Assembly: GCF_003867015.1 (NCBI RefSeq)
Contig: NZ_CP032548.1
Span: 2,671,001 to 2,735,000 of the forward strand
Source of the DNA: Tenacibaculum singaporense
GTDB taxonomy: Bacteria > Bacteroidota > Bacteroidia > Flavobacteriales > Flavobacteriaceae
Direction: 5' to 3'
DNA length: 64,000 bases
Shown here: positions 53,677-62,896 of the stretch, piece after piece
Layout: each line of letters opens with the position of its first letter
Position numbering within the stretch: position 1 is the stretch's first letter
The notes under the pieces: generated by a model
Databases searched by the model: none
Told to the model about the DNA's origin: nothing
The model's input: only the letters and a program-made list of their open reading frames with translations
Program-made: the position numbers and the translations under genes

Positions 53677-56600
53677 ATGAGCGTTTTAAATTCGATTATA
53701 AAACTATTTGTTGGAGACAAACAACAAAAGGACCTAAAATCACTACAACCGATCGTCGAAAAAGTACGATCTTTTGAAAATTCATTAAACAGTTTATCAA
53801 ATGATGAATTACGGGCAAAAACAATCGAATTTAAATCGAAAATTAAAGACGCCACCAAATCTTTTAACGACAAAATAGCTGAACTTGAGGAAGAAGCTAA
53901 AAAAGCAGACATCGATCGTCAAGAAGAAATTTATACTGAAATTGATAAATTAAAAGACGAAGCTTACGAAGCATCTGAAGCTGTTTTATTAGACATAATG
54001 CCAGAGGCTTTTGCTGTTGTAAAAGAAACAGCAAAACGTTTTGCTAACAATACTGAATTAGAAGTAACTGCCACTCCTTTTGATAGAGAATTATCAGCTA
54101 CTAGAGAACACATTACTTTAGAAGATGACAAAGCTTTTTGGGCTAACTCATGGGATGCTGCTGGTAAAGAAGTAATTTGGGACATGATTCACTACGATGT
54201 ACAATTAATCGGTGGATCTGTATTACACCAAGGTAAAATTGCCGAAATGATGACTGGTGAAGGTAAAACCTTAGTTTCTACACTTCCAGTATACTTAAAT
54301 GCTTTAACGGGTAACGGAGTTCATGTTGTTACTGTAAACGACTACTTAGCAAAACGTGACCGTGCGTGGATGGCTCCTATTTTTGAGTTCCACGGATTGA
54401 GTACTGACTGTATTGATTTCCACCAACCAAATTCTGAAGCACGTAGAGAAGCTTATAATGCTGATATTACTTACGGAACTAACAATGAGTTTGGTTTCGA
54501 CTACTTGCGTGATAACATGGCTAATTCTAAAAAAGATTTAGTACAACGCGCACCGAACTATGCTATTATTGATGAAGTGGATTCTGTTTTAATTGATGAC
54601 GCTCGTACGCCGTTAATTATCTCTGGACCTGTACCACAAGGAGATCATCATGAATTTAATGAATTAAAACCTCTAGTTGCTGATTTAGTTTCGCTTCAAA
54701 ACAAATATTTAGTAGGTGTTTTAGCTGAAGCTAAACGTTTAATTAAAGAGGGAGATACTAAAGAAGGTGGTTTCTTATTATTAAGAGTTTACAGAGGTCT
54801 TCCTAAAAACAAAGCCTTAATTAAGTTTTTATCGCAAGAAGGTGTTAAACAGATCCTTCAAAAGACAGAAAACTTTTACATGCAAGATAACAACAAGCTA
54901 ATGCCTGAAGTTGATGCAGAATTATGGTTTACTATTGAAGAAAAAAATAATCAAATTGATTTAACTGATAAAGGTATTGCACATCTTTCTGATATCACAA
55001 AAAATGAAACGTTCTTCGTTTTACCAGATATTAGTGTAAAAGTTGGTCAAATAGATAATAGCGATGCTACTCCAGAAGAGAAAGCTGATCAAAAAGAAGA
55101 ATTATACCGCGAGTTTAGCGTGAAGAGCGAGCGTATTCATACCATGAACCAACTTTTAAAAGCCTATACGGTTTTTGAGAAAGACGTGGAGTATGTGGTT
55201 ATGGATAACAAAGTAATGATTGTAGATGAGCAAACAGGTCGTATTATGGACGGTCGTCGTTACTCTGATGGATTACACCAAGCCATTGAAGCTAAAGAAA
55301 ATGTGAAGATTGAGGATGCAACACAAACGTTTGCTACCGTTACTTTACAAAACTACTTTAGAATGTATCGTAAGTTATCTGGTATGACAGGTACTGCGAT
55401 TACTGAAGCGGGTGAATTCTGGGAAATCTATAAATTAGATGTAGTTGAAATTCCTACAAACAAACCAATTCAAAGAGACGATAAACAAGATTTAGTTTAT
55501 AAAACTACACGTGAAAAGTATAACGCTGTAATTGAAGATATCGTAAAATTAGTTGGAGAAGGAAGACCAGTATTAGTAGGTACTACCTCGGTTGAAATCT
55601 CTGAATTATTAGGAAGAATGTTACAGATTCGTAAGATTCCTCACAATATCTTAAATGCAAAGTTACACAAAAGAGAAGCTGATGTTGTTGCTGAAGCAGG
55701 TAAACCTGGTGTTGTTACTATTGCAACAAACATGGCTGGTCGTGGTACCGATATTAAATTATCTGACGAAGTTAAAGCAGCAGGTGGTTTAGCTATTATT
55801 GGTACAGAACGTCATGATTCTCGTCGTGTAGACCGTCAGTTACGTGGTCGTGCTGGACGTCAAGGAGATGTAGGTTCTTCTCAGTTCTATGTAGCTTTAG
55901 ACGATAATTTAATGCGTTTATTTGGTTCTGAAAGAATCGCTAAGATGATGGATAGAATGGGATTAAAAGAAGGTGAAGTAATTCAGCACTCTATGATTTC
56001 AAAATCTATTGAAAGAGCTCAGAAAAAGGTAGAAGAAAACAACTTCGGTATCCGTAAGCGTTTATTAGAGTATGATGATATTATGAACGCACAACGTGAG
56101 TTTGTATACAAACGTCGTCGTCATGCATTAGATGGAAAACGTTTACAAATTGACATCGCAAACATGATTTATGATACATGCGATTCAATTGTAAGACAAA
56201 ATAAAGAGGCAAAAGACTTCCAAAACTTTGAGTTCGAATTAATTCGTTTCTCTGCAATGACTTCTCCTTTGTCTGAAGAAGAATTCAATAAAACATCAGA
56301 GCAAGAATTAATTGACAAGCTATACAAAATAGTAACAGAGCACTACAAAAATGATGCGGAAAGAAATGCTGAAAATGCATTCCCAGTAATTAAAAATGTT
56401 TTTGAAAACGAAGGTGACCGTTACGAGCGTATTGTAGTTCCTTTTACTGATGGTTCTAAAACTTTACAAGTAGTTACCAACTTAAAAGAAGCTTACGAAA
56501 GTGAAGGAAAATCATTAGTTAATGATTTTGAGAAAAACATCACTTTAGCAATTATTGATGAAAACTGGAAGGATCACTTACGTAAAATGGATGAGCTGAA

Positions 56601-57027
56601 ACAAACCGTTCAAAATGCTACGTACGAGCAAAAAGATCCTTTACTAGTTTATAAGTTTGAAGCTTTCGAGTTATTCCAAGAAACGATTGATAAGATTAAC
56701 AAAGAAGTATTATCATTCTTGTTTAAAGGAAAATTACCTAGTCAAGAAGCTTCACAAGTATCTGAAGCTCGTGAACAACAACGTGAGCAATTAGATTTAC
56801 GTAAAGATGAAGTTCAAAACTCAACACAGCAAGCTATTAGCAATGCACGTAACCAACAAACACAGGAACAACAAGCTGTAGAAACAGTTGTTCGTGAACA
56901 ACCAAAAATTGGTCGTAACGAAAAAGTTACCATCAAAAATGTAATGTCTGGTGAAGAGAAAGAAGTTAAGTACAAACAAGCCATTCCTTTATTAGAAAAG
57001 GGAGAGTGGGTATTGTACAATAAATAA
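53677..57027 (+). CDS. secA: Preprotein translocase ATPase SecA
   Basis: The 1116-residue protein has NBD1 with Walker A MTGEGKT (near residue 189-195) and DEVDSVLIDDARTPL, a preprotein cross-linking domain with a Bacteroidota-specific insert (about 330-420), NBD2 with TNMAGRGTDIKL and GRAGRQGDVGSSQFY, the scaffold (NNFGIRKRLLEYDDIMNAQR), and a Gln-rich C-tail. The C-terminal zinc-binding CxCxnCH/C motif of E. coli SecA is absent; the tail ends in VKYKQAIPLLEKGEWVLYNK, usual in this clade. It drives Sec export. Confidence 0.96.
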   Translation: MSVLNSIIKLFVGDKQQKDLKSLQPIVEKVRSFENSLNSLSNDELRAKTIEFKSKIKDATKSFNDKIAELEEEAKKADIDRQEEIYTEIDKLKDEAYEASEAVLLDIMPEAFAVVKETAKRFANNTELEVTATPFDRELSATREHITLEDDKAFWANSWDAAGKEVIWDMIHYDVQLIGGSVLHQGKIAEMMTGEGKTLVSTLPVYLNALTGNGVHVVTVNDYLAKRDRAWMAPIFEFHGLSTDCIDFHQPNSEARREAYNADITYGTNNEFGFDYLRDNMANSKKDLVQRAPNYAIIDEVDSVLIDDARTPLIISGPVPQGDHHEFNELKPLVADLVSLQNKYLVGVLAEAKRLIKEGDTKEGGFLLLRVYRGLPKNKALIKFLSQEGVKQILQKTENFYMQDNNKLMPEVDAELWFTIEEKNNQIDLTDKGIAHLSDITKNETFFVLPDISVKVGQIDNSDATPEEKADQKEELYREFSVKSERIHTMNQLLKAYTVFEKDVEYVVMDNKVMIVDEQTGRIMDGRRYSDGLHQAIEAKENVKIEDATQTFATVTLQNYFRMYRKLSGMTGTAITEAGEFWEIYKLDVVEIPTNKPIQRDDKQDLVYKTTREKYNAVIEDIVKLVGEGRPVLVGTTSVEISELLGRMLQIRKIPHNILNAKLHKREADVVAEAGKPGVVTIATNMAGRGTDIKLSDEVKAAGGLAIIGTERHDSRRVDRQLRGRAGRQGDVGSSQFYVALDDNLMRLFGSERIAKMMDRMGLKEGEVIQHSMISKSIERAQKKVEENNFGIRKRLLEYDDIMNAQREFVYKRRRHALDGKRLQIDIANMIYDTCDSIVRQNKEAKDFQNFEFELIRFSAMTSPLSEEEFNKTSEQELIDKLYKIVTEHYKNDAERNAENAFPVIKNVFENEGDRYERIVVPFTDGSKTLQVVTNLKEAYESEGKSLVNDFEKNITLAIIDENWKDHLRKMDELKQTVQNATYEQKDPLLVYKFEAFELFQETIDKINKEVLSFLFKGKLPSQEASQVSEAREQQREQLDLRKDEVQNSTQQAISNARNQQTQEQQAVETVVREQPKIGRNEKVTIKNVMSGEEKEVKYKQAIPLLEKGEWVLYNK

Positions 57028-57045
57028 TCTTCAAACAAACTATAT

Positions 57046-57073
57046 AAAAAGCTCGGTAAAAACCGAGCTTTTT
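57046..57073 (+). terminator. Intrinsic terminator after secA
   Basis: AAAAAGCTCGGT / ACCGAGCTTTTT with a four-base loop. Confidence 0.9.
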
Positions 57074-57162
57074 ACTTTTACATAACCTTCACTACACTTT
57101 TTAGTAAAGATTTTATTACCAATAATTTATAATTACTTCACTTTTTAAAAACATTCGAAAAG

Positions 57163-57170
57163 TAACTTTG
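57163..57170 (+). promoter_or_regulatory. -7 promoter element for the LpxH-like gene
   Basis: TAACTTTG, perfect TANNTTTG, 23 bases before the ATG. Confidence 0.55.
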
Positions 57171-57193
57171 GTAAACATCGAAGTATACTTAGA

Positions 57194-58066
57194 ATGAAAA
57201 AACACAAAAAACGTAAATTAGATATTGCTGTAATATCAGATGTACACTTAGGAACTTTTGGTTGTAGAGCAACAGAGCTTAACAACTACCTTAAAACTAT
57301 CAATCCTAAAATATTAATCTTGAACGGAGATATTATTGATATTTGGCAATTTAACAAACGTTACTTTCCTAAACCACATATGAAAGTCATCAAACAATTG
57401 ATGAACTTTATTACCTCTGGAACAAAAGTGTATTACATCACAGGAAATCACGATGAAATGCTGCGTAGGTTTAAAGGTTTTCGCTTAGGAAGCTTCGAAA
57501 TCGTGAACAAAGTAGTACTTGATATTGATGGTAAAAAGGGATGGTTCTTTCACGGAGATGTTTTTGATGTTACTATGCAACATTCAAAATGGCTTGCGAA
57601 ACTAGGCGGAATGGGCTATGATTTTTTAATCCTTATTAATACGATTGTAAACTGGGTAAGTCATAAACTAGGATACGGCAGACTCTCTTTCTCCAAAAAA
57701 ATTAAAAATAGTGTAAAAAGCGCCATTAAATTCATCAATAATTTTGAAACAACTGCTGCAGACATTGCTATTGATGAAGGGTACGACTATGTAGTATGCG
57801 GACATATTCATCAACCAGAAATGAGAACCATCAAAACTGAAAAAGGAAGTACTGTATACTTAAACTCTGGCGATTGGATAGAAAACTTAACTGCTCTAGA
57901 ATACAAAAACAAAACGTGGTCTTTATATGAATATGAAAAGGATGAGATAGCTAAAAACATTCATTTAGACTACCCTGTAAAAGATTTAGAACACATCAGT
58001 TCTGAACACAACAATAGCGAGCTTTTTACAGAGCTCCTCAAAGAGTTTAACATTAAAACCCAATAA
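57194..58066 (+). CDS. LpxH-like metallophosphatase (UDP-2,3-diacylglucosamine hydrolase family)
   Basis: The 290-residue calcineurin-type enzyme has SDVHLGTFG (metal Asp and His), NGDIIDIWQF, ITGNHDEMLRRF, FFHGDVFDVT and VCGHIHQPE, the full five-block metal site. The second aspartate/tryptophan and the HSKWLAKLGGMGYDFL helix recall LpxH homologues that make lipid X in lipid A synthesis. A different phosphoester substrate is possible. It is followed by a glycosyltransferase gene 96 bases downstream. Confidence 0.85.
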   Translation: MKKHKKRKLDIAVISDVHLGTFGCRATELNNYLKTINPKILILNGDIIDIWQFNKRYFPKPHMKVIKQLMNFITSGTKVYYITGNHDEMLRRFKGFRLGSFEIVNKVVLDIDGKKGWFFHGDVFDVTMQHSKWLAKLGGMGYDFLILINTIVNWVSHKLGYGRLSFSKKIKNSVKSAIKFINNFETTAADIAIDEGYDYVVCGHIHQPEMRTIKTEKGSTVYLNSGDWIENLTALEYKNKTWSLYEYEKDEIAKNIHLDYPVKDLEHISSEHNNSELFTELLKEFNIKTQ

Positions 58067-58162
58067 CCATGAAGCTTATAATGGACATTAAGTTAGGAAA
58101 TGGTCAGTCCCTACTAAATAGGTAATTTTCTAAAAACAATCAATTATAAAAAAATTAAAAAG

Positions 58163-59179
58163 ATGAAAATATTATACGCTTTTCAAGGAACAGGAAACGG
58201 ACATGCAAGTAGAGCTTTAGAGATAATCCCACATTTGCAAAGACGTGGTGATGTTGACATATTGGTTAGTGGTTCACAATACGAAATAGAGCTTCCTTTC
58301 AGTATAAAATATAAATTACATGGTTTGGGGTTCGTTTTTGGTAAAAAGGGAGGAATTGATCTAATTAGTAGCTTAAAAGACTTAAAGCTTAAGAAAGTTT
58401 ACAAAGAAGTTAAAACATTACCTGTAAAAGAATATGATTTAGTTATTAACGATTTTGAGCCTATCTCAGCTTGGGCATGTTTGTTTAGAAATGTCCCTAT
58501 TATTTCTTTAAGTAACCAAAACGCTTTATTAAACGAAAAAAACTCTGCTTTTAAAAGGTTTAGGCTAGAACGTTTAATTATTAAATACTATGCACCTGCA
58601 AAAAATAAATTCGGATTTCACTTTAAAACTCATTCCTCTTCAACCTTCTTGCCTATTATTCGTAAGGAAATTCGCTATAGAAATATTACAAACAAAGGAC
58701 ATTACACAGTATATTTACCTTCTTACAGCGATGAAAAAATAATCAAAGTACTTTCAAACATAAAAGACATAAAGTGGCAAGTCTTTTCTAAAAAAACAAA
58801 AGAACATCAATTCTTTCATAATATTACCATCCTACCAATAAACGACGATGCTTTCATTCGCAGCATGGCTTCTGCTAAAGGAATAGTTTGTGGTGCCGGT
58901 TTTGCAACACCTACAGAGGCTTTATACTTACGTAAAAAACTATTGGTTATTCCAATGAAAAATCAATACGAACAACAATGCAACGCTGTTACTTTAAAAG
59001 AAATGGGAGTTACAGTCGTAAAAAAGCTAAGCAAAAAACAATTACCAAAAATTGAAAAATGGATTAACTCTAACAAAATTGTTAAAGTACACTACCCTGA
59101 TGTTACCGAAGATATGTTAGATGCAATTATTTTACCCTATTACAACAAAACCATTTTACCAGAAATTACCATTGAATAG
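58163..59179 (+). CDS. Glycosyltransferase (MJ1255-like, GT-B fold)
   Basis: The 338-residue protein has an N-terminal GTGNGHASRALEI glycine loop and a C-terminal domain with VCGAGFATPTEALYLRKKLLVIPMKNQYEQQCNA (read in parts), the donor-binding EALYLxKKxLxxPxxxQxEQ signature of this GT-B group, related to MurG and monogalactosyl-diacylglycerol synthases. It probably glycosylates a lipid. The gene ends inside the convergent ung gene with a 14-base overlap and follows the LpxH-like gene. Confidence 0.85.
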   Translation: MKILYAFQGTGNGHASRALEIIPHLQRRGDVDILVSGSQYEIELPFSIKYKLHGLGFVFGKKGGIDLISSLKDLKLKKVYKEVKTLPVKEYDLVINDFEPISAWACLFRNVPIISLSNQNALLNEKNSAFKRFRLERLIIKYYAPAKNKFGFHFKTHSSSTFLPIIRKEIRYRNITNKGHYTVYLPSYSDEKIIKVLSNIKDIKWQVFSKKTKEHQFFHNITILPINDDAFIRSMASAKGIVCGAGFATPTEALYLRKKLLVIPMKNQYEQQCNAVTLKEMGVTVVKKLSKKQLPKIEKWINSNKIVKVHYPDVTEDMLDAIILPYYNKTILPEITIE

Positions 59180-59831
59180 TTGCAGCACCTATACTTTGTA
59201 AAAAATTGTTGGTTTTAGAAAAATGTTTGTTACCAAACCAATACCCACGGTTAGCACTTAAAGGTGATGGATGACCTGAGGTTAAAATATGATGCTTGTT
59301 TTTATCAATAAGCTTTGCTTTTTTCTTAGCAAAACCACCCCAAAGTAAAAACACAACATCTTTTTTTTCTTCAGATATTTTCTGAATTACAGCATCAGTA
59401 AATTGTTCCCAACCTTGTTTTTGATGGCTTCCTGCCTCCCCTGCTCTTACAGTTAAGGTTGCGTTTAATAACAACACTCCTTGTTTTGCCCAACGGGATA
59501 AATCACCACTTTTAGGATATGGAATATTTACATCCTTTTCAATTTCTTTAAAAATATTAATTAATGATGGTGGATGTGTAATACCATCATGTACCGAAAA
59601 ACACAATCCATTTGCCTGCCCTACTCCATGGTATGGATCTTGACCCAAAATCACTACTTTTAAATCATCTAGCGCACAAAAATCAAACGCTGCGAAAATA
59701 TCCGACCCTTTTGGGTAGCAAGTATGTTTTGAGTATTCATTTTTAACAAAACTGGTAAGATTTTCAAAATAAGGCTTCTCAAATTCTGATTGTAAAATAT
59801 TTTTCCAGCTATCATTAATTTTTACTTGCAT
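59166..59831 (-). CDS. ung: Uracil-DNA glycosylase
   Basis: The 221-residue family 1 enzyme has the catalytic water-activating loop VVILGQDPYHGVGQANGL (Asp in GQDPYH), LLLNATLTVRAGEAGSHQKQGWE (read in parts), FLLWGGFAKKK and the DNA-intercalating HPSPLSANRG loop with catalytic His. It removes uracil from DNA. Its last bases overlap the convergent glycosyltransferase gene by 14, and it is divergent from mutS2, 37 bases away. Confidence 0.95.
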   Translation of the reverse strand: MQVKINDSWKNILQSEFEKPYFENLTSFVKNEYSKHTCYPKGSDIFAAFDFCALDDLKVVILGQDPYHGVGQANGLCFSVHDGITHPPSLINIFKEIEKDVNIPYPKSGDLSRWAKQGVLLLNATLTVRAGEAGSHQKQGWEQFTDAVIQKISEEKKDVVFLLWGGFAKKKAKLIDKNKHHILTSGHPSPLSANRGYWFGNKHFSKTNNFLQSIGAATIQW

Positions 59832-59838
59832 TGTTTGT

Positions 59839-59846
59839 TATTTTTG
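59839..59846 (+). promoter_or_regulatory. -7 promoter element for mutS2
   Basis: TATTTTTG, perfect TANNTTTG. It places the start of transcription about 15 bases before the TTG start codon. Confidence 0.5.
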
Positions 59847-59868
59847 TCGTGGTTTCAAATATACTATT

Positions 59869-62076
59869 TTGACTAAAAACATTACAGAAAAAACACTTCA
59901 AGATTTAGAATTTACAACAGTTTTAGAACAAGTTGCAACACATTGCATTTCTAATTTAGGAAAAGAGAAAACAATGCTAATTCAACCTATTTCAAACAAA
60001 AGAAAATTATTTTTTGAGTTGAATATGGTAAATGAATATCTGTCTTCTTTTGAAAATGAAAACCGAATTCCGAATCATTATTTTGAAGATATTTCTGAAG
60101 AAATTAAGCGACTTGCTATAGAAAATAGTTTTTTAGAAACAGACGGTTTCTTAAAGGTTTCAGCTGTTTCAGAAACTGTGAATGAGCAAAAGAAATTTTT
60201 AAAAAAGTTTCAAACCTACTACCCTACATTATTTTCCCTAAGTGATGAAGTTGAGTTTACAACAGTAATTGTAGATAGCATAAAGAAGATAATTACTCCA
60301 TATGGTGAGGTTGCCGATAATGCTTCTGCTGCTTTAAAACATATACGTAAAGATATTGGCGCGGTTAGAGGTAAAATCTCAGAAAGTTTTTCTCGTGCCT
60401 TGAGTAAAAATATTTCGAGTGGTTACTTAGACGATATCAAAGAAACTGTTATCGACAACCAACGTGTACTGGCTGTTTTGGCTATGCATAGACGTAAAGT
60501 TAAGGGTAGCTTATTAGGTTCATCTAAATCAGGTAATATTGTATATATCGCTCCTCAAGCTACGTTGGCTTACAGTAGAGAGTTACAAAACCTGTTATAT
60601 GAAGAGAAGCAAGAAGTTGTACGTATATTAAGAGCTTTAGCTACTGAAATAAGACCTTTTACCCCGCTATTAACTGAATATATTTCTTTTTTAACACATT
60701 TAGATATGGTGGGTGCTAAAGCAAAATATGCAAAAAGCATCAACGGACTACTTCCTAAAATTACGAAGGAAAAAAAGGTCTTTCTAAAAAATGCTTTTCA
60801 TCCTATTTTATGGCAAAAGAATAACGCTAAAAATATTGAAACTATTCCACAGACTATTCAGTTAAGTGAAGAGCAACAAATTATTGTTATTTCAGGCCCG
60901 AATGCTGGTGGTAAAAGTATTACGCTAAAAACAATTGGCTTATTACAAGTCATGCTACAGAGTGGATTATTAATTCCTGTTCACGAACGTAGTGAAACCA
61001 CACTTTTCAATACTATCTTGACTGATATTGGTGATAATCAATCTATCGAAAATCAATTGAGTACTTATAGTTATCGATTAAAAAACATGCGTTACTTTTT
61101 AAGAAAATGCAATGACAACACTCTGTTTTTAATTGATGAATTTGGTACAGGTTCTGATCCTGAATTAGGAGGAGCTTTGGCTGAGATTTTCTTGGAAGAA
61201 TTCTATGAGAAGAAAGCCTTTGGAATAATTACCACGCACTACGCAAACTTAAAAGTATTGGCTGATGAATTGGATAATGTTACCAATGCTAATATGCAAT
61301 TTGATGAGCGTACTTTAGAACCTTTGTACAAATTATATATCGGACAAGCAGGAAGTTCTTTTACCTTTGAAGTAGCGCAGAAAAACGGAATTCCATATAG
61401 CTTAATCAATCGTGCTAAAAAACGTGTTGAAACCGAAAAAGTTCGTTTAGATAAGACGATTTCTAAACTTCAAAAGGAGCGAAATCGCTTACAAAAAACT
61501 TCTGAAAGTTTAAACAAACAAAAATCGAAAGGACAAGAGCATATTGAAAACTTACAAGAAAAAGAACTTAAAATACGTGAAAAATTAGAAGGTTTTCAAG
61601 AGTTATACGATAACAATCAACGCATGCTATCTTTAGGAAGGAGCATTAATGAAATGCTCAATAAGTACTTCCAAACAAATAATAAGAAAGAACTTTCTGC
61701 TAGCTTTTTTAAATGGGCTATGGCTGAAAAAACCAAGTATATAAAGAAGAATCCACCTAAAAAGAAAACTAAAACAGAAAAAAAAGAAGAGAAAGTTGCA
61801 ACAAAAAAACAACAGGAAGCAATTAAAAAAGTAGAAAAAGAAGTACTTCAAAAAGTTGTAAAAGTTCGAGAAGAAAAGAAAAAAGAAGCCGAAAAAATTG
61901 CTAAAGAAAGAGCCGCCTATGTTTTTAAAGTAAATGACAGAGTTCGTTTAGTTGATGGTAATGCAGTAGGCACCATTGATAAAATAGAAAAGAAAAAAGC
62001 TTTTATCAATTACGGTCTCTTTACTACTGAAGCTAAAATTGAACAATTAGAATTAGTAGAACGAGCTAAAAAATAA
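59869..62076 (+). CDS. mutS2: MutS2 family ATPase, without Smr domain
   Basis: The 735-residue protein uses a TTG start (TKNITEKTLQDLEFTTVLEQV follows, in parts). It has a MutS core (about 60-320), the ATPase with Walker A GPNAGGKSITLKT and Walker B LFLIDEFGTGSDPELGGAL (read in parts), then a long coiled coil and a lysine/glutamate-rich region (about 515-680). A short KOW-like end (FKVNDRVRLVDGNAVGTI) follows, with no C-terminal Smr nuclease domain, which MutS2 of other phyla carry. It has no mismatch-recognition domain, so a role in recombination control or ribosome rescue is more likely than mismatch repair. Confidence 0.88.
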   Translation: MTKNITEKTLQDLEFTTVLEQVATHCISNLGKEKTMLIQPISNKRKLFFELNMVNEYLSSFENENRIPNHYFEDISEEIKRLAIENSFLETDGFLKVSAVSETVNEQKKFLKKFQTYYPTLFSLSDEVEFTTVIVDSIKKIITPYGEVADNASAALKHIRKDIGAVRGKISESFSRALSKNISSGYLDDIKETVIDNQRVLAVLAMHRRKVKGSLLGSSKSGNIVYIAPQATLAYSRELQNLLYEEKQEVVRILRALATEIRPFTPLLTEYISFLTHLDMVGAKAKYAKSINGLLPKITKEKKVFLKNAFHPILWQKNNAKNIETIPQTIQLSEEQQIIVISGPNAGGKSITLKTIGLLQVMLQSGLLIPVHERSETTLFNTILTDIGDNQSIENQLSTYSYRLKNMRYFLRKCNDNTLFLIDEFGTGSDPELGGALAEIFLEEFYEKKAFGIITTHYANLKVLADELDNVTNANMQFDERTLEPLYKLYIGQAGSSFTFEVAQKNGIPYSLINRAKKRVETEKVRLDKTISKLQKERNRLQKTSESLNKQKSKGQEHIENLQEKELKIREKLEGFQELYDNNQRMLSLGRSINEMLNKYFQTNNKKELSASFFKWAMAEKTKYIKKNPPKKKTKTEKKEEKVATKKQQEAIKKVEKEVLQKVVKVREEKKKEAEKIAKERAAYVFKVNDRVRLVDGNAVGTIDKIEKKKAFINYGLFTTEAKIEQLELVERAKK

Positions 62077-62170
62077 TTTGTCAGCAATAATAAAACTGTA
62101 CAGCAAACTCAACCATTGGAATTCACAAAGAGTTACTATACTTTAACCTATAAAAAACTAAATAAAAATT

Positions 62171-62515
62171 ATGCCACATTTTGTGATTGATTGCTCTGAA
62201 AACATTATCAAATTAAAATCTCCTAAAGAAATTATACAAAAAGTTTATGATACTGCTGAATCAACTAATCTTTTTGACAAGCGAGATATTAAGGTAAGAA
62301 TTAATCCTTTTGAATATTATATTACGGGAAATACTAACGATAATTTCATCCATGTTTTTGCCAACATTATGGAAGGAAGAAACATCACTCAAAAAAAGAA
62401 CCTTTCAGAAAAAATTATTACTGAATTAAAACTTATGTTCCCTGAAGTTCCTATCATTTCTATCAATATAAGAGATTTTGAAAAAGCTACTTATTGTAAT
62501 AAATCTATGGTGTAA
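62171..62515 (+). CDS. 5-carboxymethyl-2-hydroxymuconate isomerase (CHMI) family protein
   Basis: The 114-residue protein begins MPHFVIDCSENI, where Pro1 (after Met removal) is the catalytic base of this tautomerase-like fold, followed by IKVRINPFEYYITG and HVFANIMEGRN with ISINIRDFEKATYCNKSMV (read in parts) at the end. The family isomerises intermediates of homoprotocatechuate degradation, but no other such genes are nearby, so the substrate here is uncertain. A hutH fragment follows on the opposite strand. Confidence 0.83.
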   Translation: MPHFVIDCSENIIKLKSPKEIIQKVYDTAESTNLFDKRDIKVRINPFEYYITGNTNDNFIHVFANIMEGRNITQKKNLSEKIITELKLMFPEVPIISINIRDFEKATYCNKSMV

Positions 62516-62660
62516 GTAAACTAATCTTAACGTTCCATAACGAACCAAAACCTGTATTGATTCTATAAATTGGATCGCTATGAGTTTTCATTTTCTCATC
62601 AAGATAAGCGAGACATTTTAATATTTTTACTTTTGACTCTTCTGGTAAAAAACCTTTTAT
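62508..62660 (-). pseudogene. hutH: Fragment of histidine ammonia-lyase (hutH)
   Basis: On the minus strand an open frame between two stops reads PEESKVKILKCLAYLDEKMK, then THSDPIYRINTGFGSLWNVKIS, before diverging to LLTP and TAG. The IYxINTGFGSLxNVKIS block is the conserved N-terminal signature of HutH (the usual Gly after Tyr is Arg here). The rest of the enzyme, including the Ala-Ser-Gly that forms the MIO cofactor, is missing. It has no start codon of its own and its lower edge runs into the CHMI-family gene. It is a decayed remnant. Confidence 0.7.
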
Positions 62661-62828
62661 CTAGTAATACAACACTATGAATATCTTATAAACCAACTGG
62701 TTGTAAATTTATTACATGTGTAGTATCCTTTTTTAATATTTTTAAGATGTACAAAGAACCAAAAAGATAAAACCTCAAGGGAATCTTATGTAAAAAATAG
62801 AGTGTTATTTAAATAAACTGTTAATTTT
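62661..62828. other. Rest of the gene-free stretch before the TlpA-like gene
   Basis: The stretch from 62516 to 62896 holds the hutH remnant at its left end and a promoter at its right end. In between I see only AT-rich sequence without an ORF, strong hairpin or recognisable remnant of the missing upstream part of hutH. Confidence 0.5.
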
Positions 62829-62859
62829 TTTGATAAAAAAGTTAAAAAAAGTAACTTCG
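62829..62859 (+). promoter_or_regulatory. Promoter of the TlpA-like gene
   Basis: TTTG (62829-62832), 19 bases, then TAACTTCG (62852-62859), close to TTTG-N19-TANNTTTG. The leader would be about 30 bases. Confidence 0.65.
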
Positions 62860-62896
62860 ACGCCTTAAACACCATATTCTCACTAAACATTAAACA

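Noticed and set aside
58067..58162. Short plus-strand ORF (about 18 codons) between the LpxH-like and glycosyltransferase genes.
   Set aside because: Too short, with no leader-peptide or attenuator structure and no double glycine.
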